64,000 nt of DNA, from the NCBI GenBank assembly GCA_002914805.1, contig JXTB01000025.1, forward strand, positions 630,271 to 694,270. Direction: 5' to 3'. Under the pieces are notes generated by a model, which saw nothing but the letters and a program-made list of their open reading frames with translations, did not search any database and had not been told where the DNA came from. Below are positions 48,352 to 60,595 of the stretch, piece by piece (the first letter of the stretch is position 1; the number at the start of each line of letters is the position of its first letter). The DNA is from Parasponia andersonii (lineage: Eukaryota > Streptophyta > Magnoliopsida > Rosales > Cannabaceae). Made by a program: the position numbers and the translations under genes.

Positions 48352-51300
48352 CTAGCATGAAGCATGAGAAGCTTGAGGTTGCTAATCTCACAACTCATGA
48401 TAAGGCAAATGACAAGAAGGCTAAGGGTGGTCCTAAAGGAAAGAAAAACAATGTGCCAAAATGGAAAAAGGCAATGAGAGAAAATATTTCTTTTGCAAGA
48501 AAAAGGGGTATATGAAGAAGGACTGCCTGAAACATAAGAAATGTCTCGAAAAGAAAGGTAATTCTTTCGTTTATATATGTCATGAATCTCATTTTATTGA
48601 GGCTCCTAATAATACATGATGGATTGATTCCGGTACAACAATTCACGTTGCCAATGTTATGCAGGGTTTTCTAAATCTAAGGAAATTAGAGGCAAATGAA
48701 GAATTCATCTATTCAGAAAATCGGATGAGTTCGAAGGTTGAAGGCGTGGGAACATTTAGACTAGTTCTAAAATCTGGCTTTTATTTAGATCTTAAAGACA
48801 CTTTTTATATTCCATCGTTTTCTAGAAATTTGATTTTAGTTGTAAGACTAGTACCTTTGGGTTTTAAATTTGTATTTGAAGACTTAAATTTTCTTTTATT
48901 TAAAGATGATACTAAGGTTGGCAATGATTTTCTAGTTGATGGTTTATATAAGTTTAATTTAGATCTCACATATGAATGTAACCTTTCAACCATGCAAGAA
49001 AATAATATTGGTACTAAACGTTGTATTATTAATGAGTACTCCTCTAAATTATGGCATAGGAGATTGGGACATATCTCAATCTAAATAATTAAAGGATTAA
49101 TGAATGATGGCGTTTTACCAACTCCTGATTTCACTGATTTTGGTACTTGTATAGATTACATTAAGGGAAAGCAAACTAACAAGAACTCTAAGGGTACTGA
49201 GAAGAGTTCTGAAATTCTTGAGATCATACATGCAGATATTAGTGGACCATATTCTCTTTGTCTAAATGGTCAAAGATATTTCATATCTTTTATAGATGAC
49301 CATACAAGGTATATGTATCTCTATCTTCTAAATCAGAAGGATGAGGCAGTAGATGCCTTTAAGATTTATAAAGCAGAAGTAGAGAAAAAAAGGGAACGAA
49401 AAATCAAAATCGTTCGATCAGACAGAGGATGGGAATATTATGGAAGGTTCATTGAGAAAGGTCAAATGCTAGGTGCATTTGCTAAGTTTCTCCAAGAGGA
49501 AGGCATTATTGCACATTATACAATGCCAGGCGNAACCAAACCTTAATAGACATAGTAAGGAGTATGATCAATAATTCAAATCTACCCTTAAATTTATGGA
49601 GTGAAGCCTTAAAAACTACTGTATATGTTTTAAACAGGATTCCATCTAAGGCAGTTCCTAAAACACCTTTTGAATTATGGAATGGTTGGAAACTAAGTTT
49701 AAGACATTTACACATTTGGGGTTGTCCAGTTAAAGTAAGGGTTTACAATCCTCAATTAAAGAAATTGGACCTAAGAACAGTTAGCAGTTATTTTATAGGC
49801 TATCTAGTGAACTCTAAAGGGTACAGGTTTTATTGTCCTTCACACTCTACTAGAATCGTCGAAACTAGAAATGCTAAATTTCTAGAGAATCATAAAGTGA
49901 GTGGGAGTAAATTTCCTAGAAATATTGTATTTCATGAAGGAATGGAAAATTTAGAATCGACTCCTCAAGATAATATAATTGTTTCTTACCAAAGAAACAC
50001 TTCAGAACCTATTGAGGAGCAACCGATTCATGAACAACTACTCAATGAAGCTCCTGTAGAGCCCACAACTCAAACTCTACTAAATGAGAATGAGACTATT
50101 GATTTAAGGAGATCCTCAAGAATAAGGAAACCAGCAATTTCCAGTGATTATGTTGTATATCTCCAAGATTTTAACCCTATTGTTAGACTTGATAATGATC
50201 CTCGCTCATATTCACAAGTCTTGAATGGAGAAAACTCTACTTTTTGGTATGATGCCACGAAGGAAGAGATAGAATCTATGGCTAAAAATCAAGTTTGGGA
50301 TCTCATTGAGTTGCCAGCTAGTTATACAACCATTAGTTGTAAATGGCTTACAAAACCAAAAGAAATGTAAATTGCAACATTGTACGATATAAAGCTAGAC
50401 TTATAGCCAAAGGTTTTACGTAAAAAGAGGGTATTGATTACCGTGAGACATTTTCTCCAGTTTCTAAAAAAGATTCTTTTAGAATTATTATGGCTTTGAT
50501 AGCACATTTTGACTTAGAGCTACATCAAATAGATGTGAAAATGGCATTCTTAAATAGGGATCTTGAGGAAGAGGAATATATGGAGCAGCTTGAAGGATTC
50601 AATGAAAATGAGAACAATCACCTAGTTTGTAAATTAAAGAAATCTATATATGGGCTGAAACAAGCTTCCCGACAATGATTTGAAATTTCACAATATTGTT
50701 ACTTCATATGGGTTTACAGAAAATATTATTGATCAGTGTATATACCTTAAGATCAATGGGAATAAGTATATTTTTCTAGTCCTATATGTAGATGATATTT
50801 TACTTACTAGTAGTGACTTGGGTTTGCTATATGACACAAAAGATTTTCTTGCTCAAAACTTTGAAATGAAGGATATGGGTGAAGCTTCTTATGTTGTTGG
50901 CATATAGATTCACAGAGACAGGTCCAATATAATATTAGGATTGTCTCAGAGAGCCGATATTGAAAAGATTTTAGAGCGATTTAGAATGAAGGATTGTGCA
51001 CCTACTGTAGCACCCATTGTTAAAGGGGACAAATTCAGTCAGAGTCAGTGTCCACAAAATGACTTGGAACGAGAACAAATAAAGACAATACTTTATACTT
51101 CCACTGTAGGTAGTCTAATGTATGCCTAAGTCTATACTAGACCTGACATTACATTTGCAGTGGGGGTACTAGACAGATATCAAAGCAATCCTAGTATGGA
51201 ATATTGGAAAACCGCCAAAAGAGTTATGAGGTATCTATAAGGAACCAAGGACTACAAACTTACATACAAGTATACCGATCATTTTGAAGTGATTGGTTAT

Positions 51301-51759
51301 TCAGACTCGGATTTTGTCGAATGCTCAGATTCAAGGAAGTTTACTTCAGGATATATCTTCCTTCTCGTTGGAGGTGCTGTGTCTTGGAAAAGTACTAAGC
51401 AGCCCATAGTTGCTTCATCAACTATGGAGGCAGAATTCATTGGTTGCTATGAAGCTACGTCACAGGCATTATGGTTAAGGAATTTTATGACAGGGTTAAA
51501 AATTATTGATTCTATAGCAAGACCTTTGAGGTTTTACTGTGATAATTCAGCTGTAGTATTCTTTTTTAAGAATAATAAGAGTGGAAGTTGCAGCAAGTAT
51601 ATCGACATTAAGTATTTGATTGTCAGAGATCATATCAAAAGACAAGAAATAGTCATTGACTATGTAAAGATTGAGCTCAATATAGCTGATCCCATGACTA
51701 AAGGATTACCGACTAAATTGTACAAACATTATGTGGATCATATGGAATTATCTATTTAG
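48352..51759 (+). pseudogene. Broken Copia gag-pol (zinc knuckle to RNase H)
   Basis: The order is zinc-knuckle remnant (about 48490-48540), protease with DSG motif (about 48626), GAG-pre-integrase LWHRRLGH (about 49050), integrase (about 49210-49700), reverse transcriptase with intact YVDD (about 50789) and RNase H (51289-51759), the standard Copia order. It cannot be made as one protein. Stops interrupt at 48617, 49082, 50421, 50676, 50905, 51127 and 51238; frameshifts occur near 48455, 50345 and 50680; and about 10 codons are missing at 49531, including the integrase catalytic Glu. The zinc knuckle has lost a Cys and the His. Most of gag is absent. The RNase H end is the best-preserved stretch. 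Confidence 0.93.
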
Positions 51760-52108
51760 ACTTATTTTTGTATTGTTTTTATTCTCTGACTATGTCCGTA
51801 CTTATTTGGCTATTTCAATTCACGAAATATATTGTGCACATAAAGTTTGTAATATTAAATCCATTGGAATTATTTAAGTAGGACCCGAATGACTTATAAG
51901 AAGTTCATTCATAAAGTAATATTTAGAAATTTTCAAGCATGTGATACATGGAAGGGAACGTACATATAATTAGTACACGACTGCTATGATTCATGTATTG
52001 GAAGCTTCTCTTAAGTGTTTTACTATAAAGTGACTGAGGAAGTTATCGAAATATCTTATAGCCATATCAAGTTATCACCCTACGGTTAATACTTTTGTTA
52101 TGTGGACC

Positions 52109-52687
52109 AAGTGGGAGAATGTTGGAATTTATCTCCTGAAAGTTGTCCACATGTCAAAAGATTACGACTTAATTTAAAACAATCATAATAAAATTAATTA
52201 AACAAATAATAGGTGATGTGATAACTGCCATCAGTTTATAGAACGTAAAAAAAAAAACCTGAGGAGATATTTTATATCTTACAACCACCTACTTACTTGA
52301 TGGGAGTTAGTGGAAAAAATATTTATAAAATAAACTAAAGATCCTTGTCCTAACCTAAGAAAGAGATACGCTAAAAATTTTATTAGCCTGTGAAAATTCA
52401 TCTTTGAGATGTCTCTCATAAAGAGGAATAAGATAGAAGATTTGAGTTTATCTACTGTTTGTCTTACTTGAACAATAATGACTGGAGGTACGATCCTTAT
52501 TTTATCCTAAAGATTTTTATTAACAGCACCTGCCTTGATTCTGAAAATATATTTGGCTAGGTAAAAAAAATTAAACAATTTTGAAATGTCAAAGTTCAAA
52601 AGATAGTGATGTACAAGTATATGTTTAGTTTGGTTCAAAACGAATCTCCAAATACGCAACTGATTCATGGCAGATTTGGTTCCAACA
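52109..52687 (+). mobile_element. Polypurine tract and 3' LTR-like end of the Copia remnant
   Basis: AAGTGGGAGAA (52109-52119) is a typical Copia polypurine tract, and TGTTGGAATTT follows at 52120. A TTCCAACA at 52680-52687 could close a 568-bp LTR. This sequence resembles the 46708 LTR only in the first 20-25 bases and then departs, so the two ends are not a matched pair. The right limit is tentative. Confidence 0.45.
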
Positions 52688-54216
52688 AATTAAATTTCAA
52701 CGGCAACGGTTGGTTTTGCAGGTGATTTTTTATTTAATTGGTTTTTTTTCTATACATCCTAATTTGTGATAAAATGTAATGATTAATTAAGCCTTGTTTA
52801 CCACTAATTCACTCTTCGCTCAGTTTTAATAATGAGCAAATTTCCATAAAAAAGCTAAAAAGCCCTAACTCATGCTAAAAAACTTAAATCCAGGAAGCAT
52901 TTTAAACTCATGGCCGACAATATAACTTTTATATTTTGAAGACTCACAAATTAAATAAAAAAATAATAATTTAGAAATGGCTCATAAAAGTTGTGAAAAA
53001 TAGAAGGTTCTGATAGCGCGTTTAATAATAATGAAACTGAAACTAATCCGGCCATTATGCGGTTCAACTTGAGGAAACACGCTACTTTTCTTGACTGCTC
53101 CTAGCTTTTCGCAAACCCAAACACCATGAACTGTTGCCTAGCCCAATGGAAGACATTCTCAATGCCAGATGGGGACATCGTTAATCTCAATAGCACACAT
53201 TAACATCATCAAAATCCCAACTCAATCGTTGTCCGTACTCCAATTTAACATTATACTATTTTATGGTGGAATATAGCCATAAAGTATAAATAAATACATG
53301 ATACTTTGTCGATCGTGGGGTGTATAATTTTAACTCACATAATTCAAACCTTTATGTTTAAAATTGGAGGTGAGATGAGTAAAGTTATTAGTCATGCTGA
53401 GTTTAAGGGTAGCGTCATTACTGTCCTTTAACAATTTTGCTGATCAGCCAAACACGTAATACTTTGTCTTATAAATATACGTTTAATTAAATTTTTGTAG
53501 GTCGTCCTTATCCTTCATCCCCGGTCTCCACCCGCTTTTGCTGTCATGGACCGTGGTTGGTGTGTTTGGGCTCCAATCGCGAGGCCTTATTTTGTGATCC
53601 AATTCCAACAGGCCTGTTTTTATATTTCATTGTTGCGTAGTATTGGTATACAGAGCAGACAGCGAACCATCCATTATGGATGAGATAATATGTATAAAAA
53701 TGGATAAAAGTATATATATATATATACACCATTTTTTTTTGGGTGGAAAGAAGAGATAATTTTTAATATATAAGGGTTTAATACTTCGAATGGCATGTGA
53801 ATGAAAAGGATTTTTTTTTTTAAATCATGTACAAAAGGGAAAGGAAACTTGAAAAGCGTATAAAGCAATTGAAATTTAATTAGAAGTACAATCATAAAGA
53901 GAGAGGTTATGAAGTTAATGCTCTTGGAATAATAATTGAGAATGGAATCCAGTGCATAACACACACACACGCTAAAGGATTTTTCTTTTAGGAACCTAAT
54001 GGTTTCTTACTTTCCTGGCGACAATTTTTTTTCCTTTTCTTTAATATACATTTCTATTTTGATTTTGTAACACGCCACGAGAAACGTGTCCTCATTTATA
54101 TTACAACCTTTATTTACTTGCTACGAGAATGTTACAATTGTGGAAAATTCTATATTATCAAAACACAGACCACATTTTCATCACATGGTGACAGATGATA
54201 AGACAAATCCAAATTT
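52688..54216. other. Intergenic DNA
   Basis: No gene is supported. Contains a (TA)n tract near 53710-53727 and short T runs. A GC-richer patch around 53515-53600 has no coding resemblance. Confidence 0.5.
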
Positions 54217-55140
54217 GAGGCAGTAAATTTGACAAACTTGGGAAAAGATCACAAATTAGCATAGAAATAAAAAGGGAAGTGTTTCCAAAACGAAATAATA
54301 GAATGGCAATCAAGGGAAGGAAAAGGAAATTAAATACTAGAGAGATTACGTTGATCACAAGTATTAAACTATAAATACTCGCATCAATCCATTTATACAT
54401 AATAAAGGACATGAATTTTAGTCAAAATGTTACATTAATACATCAATTACGTGCTACATACATATGCACCGGTGGAAAAATGGACACAAGATGTGTTTGA
54501 CTGTTTCTATAGAGGAGCAATTTTGAGAATGCTAGAGCCTAGATGCCTAAGATCAATCCATTAACAAAGACAGACAACAACAGACTAATCTGTAAGAGGA
54601 AGGAAACAAGTGCTTTTAATTTGGTGAAACGAATAAATCAAGGACAATTTTTTTTGATGGAAAATCAAGGACAATTTACACAAAACGAAAAAGAAAGAAA
54701 GCACCAAAGAAGGAAAGCATTATGGCATGCGTAAGTTTTATCTATAATATATAGTTTAGGATGCGGGAAATTGATATCCAACTAACCCATACGGTAAAAT
54801 TTATTATCCCAAGTCTACAAATTTGACTGACTTTTCGGCATGATAATGCCCTTTTCCAGAAGCCGACCTCTACGAAATGTCGTGCCCGCTGCATAGAGAC
54901 CCTTTGTCAAAGAACTAACTAAACTTTCACAAAGAAGTCAATAGAAAAGAAAATGTCGTTTAAATGACACCAATTCTACATATGAAGCCTGTACAAGTTA
55001 ACCGTGAAACGAATCCAATTCCAATACTCCTTCAATACTCGTTTTTTTCGAGCCTGAAAATTGAAAAGTAGCACTATAGATCAACGCCAAGATCAAGAAA
55101 AAGGCTTTTTACACTTTTTGATTGGACCAACCATTAAAAT
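54217..55140. repeat. Duplicated segment, copy A (upstream of AIR12)
   Basis: This stretch matches 59587-60594 in the same orientation and order: GTAAATTTG ... TAGCATAGAAATA, GGAAACAAGTG(C/T)T, ATCCAACTAA, CCTTTTCC(A/G)GAA, CCAACCTC-type, GAA(A/C)(G/C)GAATCCAATTCCAA and CAAGAACAAGAAAAA-type blocks. Divergence is substantial, with unique inserts in each copy, so the event is not recent. It contains no gene and ends about 480 bp above the AIR12 TATA box. Confidence 0.8.
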
Positions 55141-55743
55141 TTAAACCCAATACCCCACAAACCTAAAAAACAAAAACATGTGTTACAAGATCACGTAGTT
55201 CACACTAGGGTAATAACAAACTTTCACATATTATTACTACTAGTGCTCATTCAACGGAACAAAAATGTGTGAGTAGCAAGCCAGCCTTCCCCACATGTTC
55301 CCCTATTTTAATTTGAATTTTTATTTTCATCACAATTCTTAACATTTTTTTTTTCAAATTCATATCATCTATTTTTTTTTACTTATTCATTTAATGCGAG
55401 TGGCCCATCCCACATTCCTGGATTAATTCATAGTCAACTAACATTAATGGAGAAATTTTTATTTAAGTCAACAAAATGGATACCCAATAAAGACCCTCCA
55501 CGTGTGGTATTCCACGCGTCGTTCCGCTATTTGCTGCGTATAATTGGGCCGTGGTGTGAGGTACTCCACGGAATGTAAGCAGTAAGAAGTAAAAACACTC
55601 CCACTTTTTCTCTCCCCTCCGTTATATATAACTATAATCCTTATATTCATCCATCTTCACAATATTTGCCATAATCTCAGTACTAATAAATTAAAGAAAA
55701 AGAGAGAGAGAGAGAAAGAAGCTCTGTCACTCTTTTTTCTCTA
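55141..55743 (+). promoter_or_regulatory. AIR12 promoter and leader
   Basis: TATATATA at 55623-55630 lies about 115 bp before the ATG, and a GA repeat at 55698-55717 sits in the leader. CACGTG-type cores occur at about 55500-55505 (CCACGTGTGG) and a related CCACGCG at 55512; G-box function is inference. No ATG intervenes between the TATA box and the start codon in a way that suggests an upstream ORF. Confidence 0.5.
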
Positions 55744-56502
55744 ATGGAGTCCCTTTCTTCCCCAATTTTGATCCTAGGGTTTCTCCTGTGCGTTCTGCTA
55801 ATCTCACCGGCGCAGTCGCAGACCTGCAAAACCCAGCAATTCGGCGGGAACAGGGTCTTCGCCAACTGCTCCGACCTCCCAAGCTTGACATCCTACCTCC
55901 ATTGGAGCTACGACGCCTCCAACTCCTCCCTCGCCGTCGCGTTCGTCGCTCCTCCGTCCAAAGCCAACGGCTGGGTCGCCTGGGCCATCAACCCGACGGG
56001 AACCGGCATGATCGGATCTCAGGCCCTCGTCGCCGTCAGACGCTCCAACGGATCCGTCACCGTACAGACGTACAACATCAGCTCCTACGCCGCGGTTGTT
56101 CCGTCGAACATCTCTTTCGAGGTCCGGGACCTCAGCGCCACGTACATCGGCGGAAATATCACGATCTTCGCCACCGTGAAGGTGCCGGAGAAGGCGGAGT
56201 CGCTGAACCAGGTCTGGCAGGTGGGACCCGGGGTCAACGAAAGCACCGGGCTTCTCGAGAAGCATGACGTCAGCCCGGCGAATCTGGCCGCCAAGGGGAC
56301 GTTGAACCTGGCCACCGGAACCACTACGAATGCTGCTGCTCCGGGTTCTGCTCCTGCTCCGGGTACGGGTACGGGTGGCTCGAGTAACGGTACGGGTAAT
56401 TCTACCACTGGTGGTGGTAAGAGTGGAGCCGTTTCGGTGATTGGGAGTGGCAATGTTTTGGGTTGGTGTCTTGTTTCGATTCTGGTTCTCCTGGCCTTTT
56501 AG
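55744..56502 (+). CDS. AIR12: AIR12, GPI-anchored b-type cytochrome (DOMON)
   Basis: A single exon of 252 residues, the length of Arabidopsis AIR12. Residues 1-25 are a signal peptide ending in AQSQ. The DOMON/AIR12 domain covers about 28-185, with YLHWSYDASNSSLAVAFV and GWVAWAINPTGTGM; M89 and H174 match the two haem axial ligands known for AIR12. The tail is a Gly/Ser/Thr/Pro-rich linker (about 195-228) and then a hydrophobic C-terminus (239-252) that fits GPI attachment. At least eight N-glycosylation sequons are visible. AIR12 lies on the outer face of the plasma membrane, is reduced by ascorbate or superoxide, and is proposed to pass electrons between cytosolic quinone reductases and apoplastic acceptors; it was found as auxin-induced in root cultures (established). 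The gene is much more GC-rich than its flanks, as usual for intronless plant genes. Confidence 0.96.
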   Translation: MESLSSPILILGFLLCVLLISPAQSQTCKTQQFGGNRVFANCSDLPSLTSYLHWSYDASNSSLAVAFVAPPSKANGWVAWAINPTGTGMIGSQALVAVRRSNGSVTVQTYNISSYAAVVPSNISFEVRDLSATYIGGNITIFATVKVPEKAESLNQVWQVGPGVNESTGLLEKHDVSPANLAAKGTLNLATGTTTNAAAPGSAPAPGTGTGGSSNGTGNSTTGGGKSGAVSVIGSGNVLGWCLVSILVLLAF

Positions 56503-59213
56503 GTTTGGTGAAAAGTAATTGTTTTTAGAGGTTTTTTTTCGTTTTTTTTTTAATTTTAATTTGGTCGTATAGATTGTTTCGTCATCATGAGGAGCATTTT
56601 GAGTATGAACCATTTTTAGATGGAGGAATAATATTTTTATGAACTTATGTGACTCGAGTTTTTTTTTGGTAATTTTTATTATATTTTGATATGAGGATTG
56701 AGGAAACATTTGTTTTCGGTTTTATTTTTTTTTTATTGTTTTTAAGTAAGTTTTAACGAGATGAAAGAGAAATAACGATGGAGGTCACTATTTCTACGTA
56801 CTGTATTTTGGACAGAGCGGTAGGAAATCTGCCATTATCACTAGTGGGCAGTGGCAAAGCTTTTTCCCCCTTATATATATTTTTTTAAGAAAAATAAAAT
56901 ATAAACAAGTTGCGAAATTTCATTTTTCAATTTCAATTAATTTTGTTCATTGAACGATTGGCTACTTGTCCTTTTTTTTTTTAAAAAAAATAATAATAAA
57001 ATAGAATAAATGAAACATTTGGCTATTAACGAATCCAATTTTTTAACATTTGATTTTGAAATTTTCACGTTTAGTGACATTGGTCACTTGAGAATGGATT
57101 AGACTTGGAATTGATTACAAGCTCAAATTAGAGCGTCAATCGAGGAAATTGTCATAGAGACTTCTCTATAGTCTACATTATTAAAATGTGGTATCCACGC
57201 GCAAAAATTTGTGTATGGTGTTGGCGTGTTCCTAACACAAGCGCTTTACAAAATTGGTCCTAAATTATATTTCGTTTTCCTCCTACCAAAAATAAAATTT
57301 TGCTTAGTTTGATACAATTTTTTTTTTTTAAATTAGAATTTGAAATATTTTAATATCTCAGCATTTTGCTGGATTTATAAATGTAAGGCACGTGCTTGAA
57401 ATGACAACATATGTAAAGTATGGATAATAATACGATCAAGGCAAATAATTGCTTGGCTTTCTTCTTTTTTCCCAATATAGCATTAGAGCTACCCTTCTTG
57501 TCTACCTGTAATTCAGACTTTAGTAAAAAAAAGTAGCCAAAGTACCTAATCCCACCTAATTGTTTTTATTTCAAAGGAAATTATACGTTCTTGAACGAAT
57601 CCATAAACGAAGTGTGTGGTTCTCTTAAAGATGTATAAATTTATTTTCCATTTTTTAAATGTCAATTCGAACAATATAATGCCTTGGAATACGATCATGA
57701 AGGAAACGGACAATAATTTATCAGAACACCAGTATGGTTGGACAACAATAACTCGTTTTAAATTAAAATTATTGGCAATGTGCTTTAAAGGGTTGCATAC
57801 GCGACATTAGCAGAGATAGACGCATCATTCACGTATACTGTTATTCAACAATATCTCAATTGTAGTCAAGTCTCCTTCTTTTTTTCTTTTTTTTTTTTTA
57901 AGTAACATAACAAGTCTTTCATATCGATAAATATTATTTATAGTCAAAACATTTTCTTTTCTGGTTTTTTTTTTTAATAAACGACGAGGAAACTATGTGA
58001 CTTATAACACATCAGCCATTAAACCCCAAAAGTCCGTGTTAACCGTTTGTTTCAATAACGACAAAAGGCCACAGAGAAAAATAATAATTTACTCACAAAA
58101 ATTAAGAGAAAATAATTGAATAAAATTTGTTAATTTTGCCGAAAAGGGGTGTAGTATATTTGTCTCTTATCTGTAGGACCTTAAGTAAAGAACCAAAAAA
58201 TGATAATTATATGATTTGGAAAAAAGAAAAGTTAATTATTATTTTTTATCTCATGCATTTTACCAAGACAAATAAACCATGAAAGGCCAGAAGAAATTAG
58301 GACAATCAGGAACCATGAAAGACCGCTCTTCTAAAAGGAGACTCGGAGCCAAGAAAGACAACCTTTACACCCTCTTGAGTGCCTATACATCCGGTGAGAC
58401 GTAAATATCTTTTATAAATGAATAAATATTAAGGCATCTAGCAACGTCATAAAACACTCTAAATTAGTCAACTTCAAGACGATGAAAAAGTCGGAGTTTT
58501 CACACCATGGTGTCTATTAATGGCCTCGTGAAAATAAAATGGTCTCATACTTTCATTTATAAATTTTATTAAAATTAACTCTCGGGATGAAATATCCCCT
58601 CTCTATGAATGCTCAATTGTTCTTCATGAACCATGGCAGCTTCAAAATTTTATACCAAATTCTACTCATCGTCATCAGATTTGGAAAAATTGAGTCATCA
58701 TGTTAAATCTAGATTTTTTTCGCTCTCATATTTGGTTTTTTGAACTGACTTTTTGACCGTGATCGAGTTTGTTTTCGGCCTGGTTTAATTTTTATGCCGC
58801 ATTATTAATTTTGATTATGTTTTATTTTTAAAGCCTATAGTGAAAACAAATGAACAAATTATAAATCATTAACAAAATTAGACATATTTCATTTAACGAA
58901 AATTTAAGGATTCAAAATTTACTCCCTCCTCGCTGAAACTTAACCCTTGGAATTTTCAATCAGGGTTTAGTTTTAAGAGAAATAATTTCAGGCCTATATT
59001 GGAAATCGGTTGAGCAGGGTCAAATAATATGTCAAGCACATTCGGATGTAGTCGAGTGCTGGTGGAGTTCTGTAGGTGGTAGGGCATTGAAAGGTGTTTT
59101 CTAGTTAATTTATCCTGGAAGAGAGTAGCTAATTGGTAATTGTTTTAGAGGTGCCATATAACAATAGAATTTGTTTTATAATACTTATAGATGAGTTACT
59201 TTTATTACCATGA
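56503..59213. other. AIR12 3' side and intergenic DNA
   Basis: The AIR12 3' UTR presumably ends within about 250 bp. The rest is AT-rich with T runs near 56960, 57310 and 57885; no gene is supported. This stretch should form the back part of the tandem unit implied by the duplication at 54217 and 59587. Confidence 0.5.
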
Positions 59214-59505
59214 GGGCATTATTTATTTTTTGATAAAGTAAATAAAAAAAGGTTACCATATTTTACTCATTCATTGAAATAGACATTTTTCTTATGAAGA
59301 ATATGTAAATCCAAAATTACGCGTACGACTCCACTATTCAGTAAAATTTGAAGTTAAAATGTCTATTTTATTTTTATGGGTAAAAAACCTCAAATTTTAT
59401 TGGATAGTGGGGTCATATGCGTAATTTTGGATTCATAGATTCTTCATAAGAAAAATGTCTATTTTAGTAAATGAGTAAAATATGGTAAAAAAAATTATAA
59501 TGCCC
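59214..59505. mobile_element. Foldback MITE, 292 bp
   Basis: The arms start GGGCATTAT at 59214 and, inverted, at 59505, and pair through TTACCATATTTTACTCATT, ATAGACATTTTTCTTATGAA, and ATCCAAAATTACGC. The left arm carries a small extra AT-rich insert after GGGCATTAT. Nearly the whole element is stem. Noncoding. Confidence 0.85.
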
Positions 59506-59586
59506 AAAAATAAACTAATTCCTCAAAATAAAATGAAATTAAATGTGGGAGTTGAAAAAAGTTATATTAAGAATGAAACCACTTTC

Positions 59587-60594
59587 GAGGTAGTAAATTT
59601 GGGAAAAAAATTACAAACTAGCATAGAAATACATGGAAAGTCTTTCTAAAGTGAAATACTAAAAAAAACAAATCAAGAGAAAGAATAGAAAATTCAAGAG
59701 AGATTAGATAATTGATTTAGCAACTATTATAATTTAAATAGTTGAAAAAAAATGATAATAAAAATAAATATTTATTATTTAATAATTTTTTCTCTCACAT
59801 TTTATTATGAAAAAGTATTTATAATGAATTTTTATTATGCAAAATAATAACTATAAATAAGTAAAAATAAATAAATACGTATAAAGGATTGGTGCCAATA
59901 TATTTACTCAGACGAATCCAATTATATACATAAAAGGGCTCATGAAACGCTGCCTAGATCAGTCTATTAAAGAGGGATGCTTATCAAAAAAGGAAACAAG
60001 TGTTATTAATTTGGTAAACTTAAACCCGTGTAAACCAATAAATCAAAAATCCATCAACCCGAAAAAAAAAAAAAAAAACACACACGCACACACAAGAAGG
60101 TAATTTGGCTTGAGATAGACCGTTATCCAACTAAACCCAAATGGTAAAATTTGTCATCACAAGCCTAAATTGAGCGAAGTGCTCTCCATCTTTGACCGAG
60201 TGTTAGTGGCATGAATCAAACGAATCATGATGATGATACTGATTCCCTTTTCCGGAACCCAACCTCTGCGAAATTTCGTGCTCAACGTAAAGTAACCCTT
60301 TATAAAAAAAAAAAAAAGTTGTTAAAGAAAAAGAAAATGGAATAAAATAAAAAATCTTGTAATTCGTACAAATAATATATATGAACCCGTAAATAAAAGT
60401 TCACGTGAAAGGAATCCAATTCCAAATCTCCTTCAAAATGTACTTATTATTATTACATGACTTTGTATCAAAAAAAAAAATTATAATTACATGACTCAAA
60501 AATTCGTCTTCAACTTTAACCCAACGTCAAGAACAAGAAAAAAAGGCCTTTTGCCCATTTTAAATAGAGCCAAATAGACCGTGGTAATTAAAAT
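59587..60594. repeat. Duplicated segment, copy B (no AIR12 attached)
   Basis: Second copy of 54217-55140, in the same orientation. It has an AT-rich insert at about 59735-59890 and (CA)n at 60080-60093 not present in copy A. Similarity stops at 60594, exactly where a TGTTTGGTAGG element begins, so the continuation toward a second AIR12 copy has been displaced or lost. Confidence 0.8.
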
Positions 60595-60595
60595 A

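Noticed and set aside
48659-51759. Treating the open pieces of the Copia pol as separate genes
   Set aside because: They are fragments of one polyprotein in order, separated by stops, frameshifts and a deletion.
46708-52687. Calling a matched pair of LTRs around the Copia pseudogene
   Set aside because: The two ends diverge after about 20-25 bases and no target duplication is shared, so I list them as separate pieces.
55804-56709. 301-codon minus-strand ORF over AIR12
   Set aside because: It is antisense to a clearly conserved gene, and its Arg/Gly-rich composition is the shadow of GC-rich coding sequence.
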